Source: Acanthaster planci | Taxonomy: Eukaryota; Echinodermata; Asteroidea; Valvatida; Acanthasteridae | Reading direction: 5' to 3' | Assembly: GCF_001949145.1 (NCBI RefSeq) | Contig: NW_019091567.1 | Location: 10,881-21,867 of the forward strand | DNA length: 10,987 bases | Part shown: positions 7,648 to 10,987 of the stretch, piece after piece | How positions within the stretch are numbered: position 1 is the stretch's first letter | Layout of the letters: the number at the start of each line of letters is the position of its first letter | Position numbers and translations under genes: made by a program | Notes under the pieces: generated by a model | Told to the model about the DNA's origin: nothing | The model's input: the letters and a program-made list of their open reading frames with translations, nothing else | Databases searched by the model: none

Positions 7648-8221
7648 TGTCTGGCGTGGCAAGGGAAATGGGCACAAGGTAAAACTACTAAGGAAAATAA
7701 ATTAGAACATACTCACAGAAAAATTGCGCAAACCATCGAACCCTTCCAGAAAAATTAATTGTAGTGGTGGTGTAAAGTAATAGCGAGAATATATTTCATT
7801 CAACTAAGGATCCTGCAGCAGGAACAGAAATGAAAACAAGGGATCAAAATCTCACCACCATCCACTACCGTGCCCCAGCCGTAAGTCCACACCTACTAGC
7901 CTAAAAGGCAGCTTTTATAAGCCTGCAGAGAAAGTTATGTAAGAAATGTTGCAACACTGCTATAGAAACAAGAAAAGGAATTCTTAAGACTGCAATGAAC
8001 AAACCAAATTAGCATTACTGAGGAAAACAGAGCCATAGCCAGGCCAGGGCTCCAGGGTCAAATGAAATATCAAAAGATTAATGAACAAGAAGGGCCTGCA
8101 GTACTGTGGCCAGCCCACTAACATTTTAAAGGAACTTACTTCTTAACTTAAAAAAGGAAAGACCCAAATTTTGTTACAATACCAAATAATAACAATAACA
8201 CCATACCAAAAAATGACCTAC

Positions 8222-8594
8222 CCTTTTGTAGTCTTTCTTGGTCCGTCTTGACATCATAACAAATGCTAGAGGCACGTGCTTGATGTCACCCACATCTCCC
8301 TTGATGAATGCATGGATGGAAAACAGCTGGCTGAAGGACGCTGCACCAGCATGAAGGTTCCATCCATGTACCAGGTCTTGGCACCGTCGGGGACAGCAGC
8401 TTGCTCGTCGGTGAAGAACATAAGATACCTTGCCTCACCGACCTGGATGTCCTTCCGGAGGAAATTGCTTGGAATGTGGCTGTCCATGATGTCCAAGGAA
8501 AGATGCTTTGTCTCTGGGAGGCGCTGACCTTGACAGGTTCGGTTGGTGGTGCGTTTGAGCAGCTGGAAGAAAACCCGGTGCCCTTTTCCACCTG
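8222..8594 (-). pseudogene. MULE transposase, N-terminal catalytic core
   Basis: Read on the minus strand this gives HRVFFQLLKRTTNRTCQ, then SLDIMDSHIPSNFLRKDIQV, ARYLMFFTDEQ and AKTWYMDGTFMLVQRP. DGTF carries the first catalytic Asp. At 8336 one base appears to be missing within the Pro codon. The following FSQLFSIHAFIKGD and HVPLAFVMMSRRTKKDYKR are in the next frame up to the donor. This block order is typical of MULE proteins with FLYWCH fingers. Plus-strand open frames here are shadows. Confidence 0.85.
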
Positions 8595-8718
8595 AACTTC
8601 TTCTACAGTGGCACTGGCGGAGCGGGAAAGGTCGCCCTGGGCCACCTCTTTCACCTTGGCAACAATTTCCACCGCTGCGTCTTTAACTGGCCGTGCTGGG
8701 TGTATGTGGTGGCAGTCA

Positions 8719-8865
8719 ACACCGAAGTTGAGCACCTCGCTGTAAAACTGTGACAGAGCATCGGTAGGACTTGCTTCGGACGCTGCACAGCCAGGTTGTG
8801 CTGGTGGGGCTTGTCGTCTTCCAGGCGTTAGTGTAGCCGTGGTTGTCAACGACCAGTACCTTCCC
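8719..8865 (-). pseudogene. FLYWCH-like zinc finger
   Basis: Minus-strand reading gives KVLVVDNHGYTNAW, then TTWLCSVRSKSYRCSVTV. The W-x-C..C pair and the HHIHP that follows in a shifted frame (about 8702-8716) match the Cys2-His2 layout of FLYWCH/WRKY-GCM1 fingers, which usually bind transposon ends. The frame hits TGA at 8716-8718 just past a slip near 8730. Immediately upstream in the same frame is another TGA at 8866-8868. A helical KDAAVEIVAKVKEVAQ follows the His pair, as in family members. Confidence 0.7.
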
Positions 8866-9023
8866 TCATTGAGACCCACCCTCCGCCATGCGGAAGTCGG
8901 GAAGGGGTGTCTCCTCGGGTGGAGATGGGATGTCAAACAGTGTAGCGATATGTAAGTTGTTTTCGCTGCTGCCCTCCCTGGGTTCCTCTGGGATGAGAGA
9001 AGAAGCCGAAGCTGGACAGGAGA

Positions 9024-9175
9024 CACATTCATTGCACACCCACAACTCAGGGAGCAAAGGATCCTGCACTATCCACCAGTACTCTTCGGAAGAAAACCTG
9101 ATGTTGCCAGCACTCACACTGGTCACACTGGAAGGCCTGCTGGCATGCAGTAACAGCACTGGAACATACAACACA
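9024..9175 (-). pseudogene. PHD-type zinc finger at the transposase N-terminus
   Basis: Minus-strand reading gives CVVCSSAVTACQQAFQ, CDQCECWQH (9101-9127), then SSEEYWWIVQD in another frame and WVCNECV (about 9021-9040). Spacing is C-x2-C, C-x2-C, x4, H, then W-x-C-x2-C, the PHD pattern. The Cys expected two residues after the His is not seen, because the frame slips near 9090. PHD fingers read histone tails or act as protein contacts; here they may steer the transposase. Upstream, RKATAF and RSASEKRRLF lie in different frames, so the true start is not visible. Confidence 0.65.
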
Positions 9176-9289
9176 AAAAGCCGTCGCTTTTCGGATGCAG
9201 ATCGTTGGAATCTTGACTTAATAGCTTGGATCTTCAAGAGGCTTGGCTTGATCTCCACATTTAGCACCACTGGATTAACTGCGACAACA

Positions 9290-9296
9290 TTTTATA
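9290..9296 (-). promoter_or_regulatory. TATA-like box upstream of the transposase gene
   Basis: The minus strand reads TATAAAA here, about 115 bp before the zinc-finger coding. A CCAAT word lies further upstream (9330-9334, plus strand). This is plausible as a core promoter, though the first ATG cannot be fixed. Confidence 0.3.
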
Positions 9297-9301
9297 GACT
9301 T

Positions 9302-10278
9302 TGATGGGATTCTGAGTGGATTACAGCCAACCAATCAAATTACAGACGAATTGAGGGTGAAATGAGCCCTAGAGAAATTTGCACGACAAGTATAGAGTGT
9401 CCCAACGCAGAGCGTCCCCAGCTCAGTTGTCAGCCTGTGTGCCACATCTAAAGCTGCCGTGAAACACCGCCTTCGTCAGTGAAACGTCAAAAGGGTGGCT
9501 GTGAGCATTGAGCATTGCTGCTCGGACAAAGCTGAATTTGGAGCGCTCACACACACACCACTGATACAGAACCCCAATTATACCCTAATTTATCGATAAG
9601 TAACTTCGTTTTACAAGAGCTTTATTACAAAATACAACTTTAATACAATCGTGACAAAATTTCCTTCACTATACACTCTTAAAACAACCCAGTCAAAATG
9701 TTAACTGATTTCCCAGTAATTCAAAGTAACTAAAATTCATTTCTGCATTACTGATTTCATAAAATTATTCAAATAAACTGGAAATGACTACTGGAAGATT
9801 TGAAATTTAAAAGATGTTCAAACTGCTTTGACAATTCAAAGAATAGGCCTATGTGCTGCTACATTAGTACACACCAGGAATCGCCTTTTTAATAAAAATG
9901 TGTGTCACGTCTTGGTTACTGTCGATATCAAAATGGTACGTGTTGTTTTAGTAGTTTTGTTACGGTGCATCTTTTTTGAATACTTGTTTTTCAGTATTTT
10001 GCTTACAAAAAACAGTCTAAGGATATTTGTTTTAATGTTCACATCCACGTCATATCATTTGGGACACTCAGGTTATAAAAATGACCAGACCAGGGTGAGA
10101 AGAGCAGTATCACTGATAAAAGAACTGAGACATTCTTTAACAAATATTTGACCTATTTGTGTGTATGAGTTTATGCTAATGTTTTCATTTTATTTTTTTT
10201 GTACTCAATTGTACTGCCATATGTTTGTCCCTATTTACCTTTTGGTACAAACTAAATATTGGTTTATGGTTGGTATCA
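9302..10278. other. Spacer with no supported gene
   Basis: The part up to about 9560 is less AT-rich and may hold the transposase promoter or the element's end. The rest is AT-rich. The open frame at 9828-10151 is hydrophobic low-complexity with no domain and no splice support. Confidence 0.4.
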
Positions 10279-10365
10279 GTCTCGGATGTCATGGTCTCGG
10301 TCTTGAAGGAGTAGGTCTTGGTCTCGGTCTTGGTCTCAGACATCAAGGTCTCGGATACAACACTG
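10279..10365. mobile_element. Solo end of a hAT-type MITE
   Basis: The right end, read inward, is CAGTGTTGTATCCGAGACC, nearly the same as that of the element at 1115-1312. The interior is made of GGTCTCGG and GGTCTTGG words. No matching left end or target duplication was found, so it is truncated or has diverged. The open frames here, with Gly-Leu repeats, are translations of the repeat. Confidence 0.6.
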
Positions 10366-10987
10366 TTACAAATTAAACATTCTAATGGATATGCATTAGG
10401 GAGACATGGGGACTTGATGAGAGAGACTGCCGACTTGCGTGATTTGCAGAGTTGTACCATTTCAACTTAGCTGGAGTCTACTGTAATTGCCTGTCATGCA
10501 TGTGATCAGTGAACAATACTTCCACATATTGTGCCCTGCTAGCAAAGCTGAAATATCTTTTTGCCATAAATTGTTAAATTCTTATTTGAGATTTTTTGAC
10601 ATTGCTTTATTTATTTGATAATATTGGTCCTTGCATAAAAGTCATGCAGGGTTTGCTTTTCAAAAGGCCTACAAGTATAACTAAATGTCGTATTATCCGG
10701 CCGGGCTGCCGGATAGGTTTCTGTGCCGCAAGCGCAAGGTTCTCACTGATACGACTGCGATTAACGGACGACGACACTGTCTCTGTTGTTTACTCTACAA
10801 CTGACGAAATCTTTATTGAAGCTCTCCTCAATAAAATAGGGTTAACAGACTGATTGGATGGTACATAGGTCGACAGGCCGACGGATAAACGGACCTCTGT
10901 AATATTAGGAAAATAACACAATTACTTACATGTACAGTAGATAATAGAGGGATCCCACATTAGCGCCGTCTGCGCATATCCGGGTTG
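10366..10987. other. Spacer with a single hairpin, no gene
   Basis: This is mostly AT-rich with a more GC-rich patch after 10690. The open frame at 10596-10853 shows no domain and crosses the hairpin at 10694-10715. An AATAAA at about 10830 is isolated. Nothing else is recognisable. Confidence 0.4.
10694..10715. repeat. Perfect 8-bp-stem hairpin
   Basis: TATCCGGC and GCCGGATA flank the loop CGGGCT. The sequence ATATCCGGG recurs close to the window end (about 10976-10984). It could be part of a transposon end that continues outside the window. Confidence 0.5.

Larger units (their letters stand above)
7122..8221 (-). other. 1,100-bp phase-0 intron in the transposase gene
   Basis: The donor GTAGGT follows ...KKDYKR and the acceptor TTTCAG precedes VLWAL..., both in phase 0 and at a place where intact family members read continuously. 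The content is AT-rich and unlike the GC-rich exons. It has a purine-rich plus strand, a diverged duplication (7164-7376) and a hairpin (7633-7647). No open frame of note lies within it. An inserted element that happens to be bounded by splice-like ends is a less likely alternative. Confidence 0.7.
6383..9270 (-). pseudogene. Broken MULE transposase gene with PHD and FLYWCH fingers
   Basis: The product would be a Mutator-like element transposase, which cuts and pastes DNA through a DDE active site. In order on the minus strand are a PHD-type finger (9024-9175), a FLYWCH-like finger (8719-8865 with its HHIHP at about 8702-8716), the catalytic core in two exons (8222-8594 and 6660-7121) and a basic C-terminal helix region ending at TAA 6383-6385. 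Catalytic landmarks are the Asp of WYMDGTF, the Asp of VVVDFES, GCLYHW, and a Glu in RTNNNEEGWH. All are present, but not in one frame. Changes of frame lie near 9090, 8730, 8595, 8336, 6800 and 6667, and an in-frame TGA stands at 8866-8868. It therefore cannot encode a full transposase as given. GC content is clearly higher than in the flanks. Terminal inverted repeats were not found. Confidence 0.85.

Noticed and set aside
8286-9032. 248-codon minus-strand frame taken as one real protein
   Set aside because: Only its middle (HHIHP to VEEV) matches the family. Both ends are out-of-frame readings of the transposase.
8888-9304. 138-codon plus-strand open frame
   Set aside because: It is antisense to the PHD-finger region of the transposase, where the motifs lie on the minus strand.
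6240-9600. Terminal inverted repeats and 9-bp target duplication for the MULE
   Set aside because: I looked for them on both sides and found no convincing pair. The element ends may be lost or lie further out.
9828-10151. 107-codon plus-strand open frame
   Set aside because: It is hydrophobic low-complexity with no domain, no splice support and no start context of note.
10161-10460. Gly-Leu repeat peptide on plus and Thr-Glu-Thr repeat peptide on minus
   Set aside because: Both are translations of the GGTCTCGG repeat in the MITE end.
10596-10853. 85-codon plus-strand open frame
   Set aside because: There is no domain and it crosses a hairpin. Composition changes abruptly within it.
1-10987. 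tRNA, rRNA, CRISPR array, or bacterial defence or operon structure
   Set aside because: No cloverleaf boxes, rRNA motifs, direct-repeat spacer arrays or closely packed genes were seen. The window is a eukaryotic intron and repeat landscape.

Overview
This is AT-rich eukaryotic nuclear DNA, most likely from a marine invertebrate. The evidence is spliced exons with GT-AG borders, short open frames in long introns, AATAAA signals, and abundant small dispersed repeats (TGACGTCA palindromes, ACATGTAC words, foldback elements). Expanded death-domain genes together with such repeats point towards an invertebrate deuterostome such as a lancelet or sea urchin. That is an inference from style and the species is not certain. 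Nothing looks bacterial, and I see no rRNA, tRNA or CRISPR.

Positions 646-3931, plus strand: a gene built from two death-domain exons (1427-1684 and 3384-3641). Both exons are exactly 258 bp, both begin and end in phase 1, and their products are about 60% identical, so one arose from the other by exon duplication. A candidate first coding exon (646-706, strong ATG context, ends in phase 1), two candidate linker exons (2436-2501 and 3035-3088, both open and phase 1-1) and a candidate last exon (3903-3931) fit the same phase. If they are all used, the product is a tandem death-domain adaptor of roughly 240 residues with no other domain. The death-domain exons are secure; the small exons are predictions.

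Positions 1115-1312: inside the first intron lies a 198-bp foldback element with CAGTGTT ends, long inverted repeats made of AAGACC words and an 8-bp target duplication with one mismatch, which is the signature of a hAT-type MITE. A related end lies at 10279-10365.

Positions 3690-6240: repeat-rich spacer. It holds a tiny inverted-repeat element, a five-copy 16-bp minisatellite (4292-4371), a zone of TGACGTCA-like palindromes and a degenerate tandem array of about 147-bp units (5748-6240).

Positions 6383-9296, minus strand: a broken Mutator-like (MULE) transposase gene. Reading the minus strand gives a PHD-type zinc finger, a FLYWCH-like zinc finger, the MULE transposase core (DGTF, VVVDFES, GCLYHW, RTNN..EGWH) split by a 1,100-bp intron, and a basic C-terminal region. 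At least six frame changes and one in-frame stop interrupt it, although the motifs are well kept. Its exons are clearly more GC-rich than the surroundings.

Positions 9300-10987: AT-rich spacer with the second MITE end and one 8-bp-stem hairpin. No gene is supported there.
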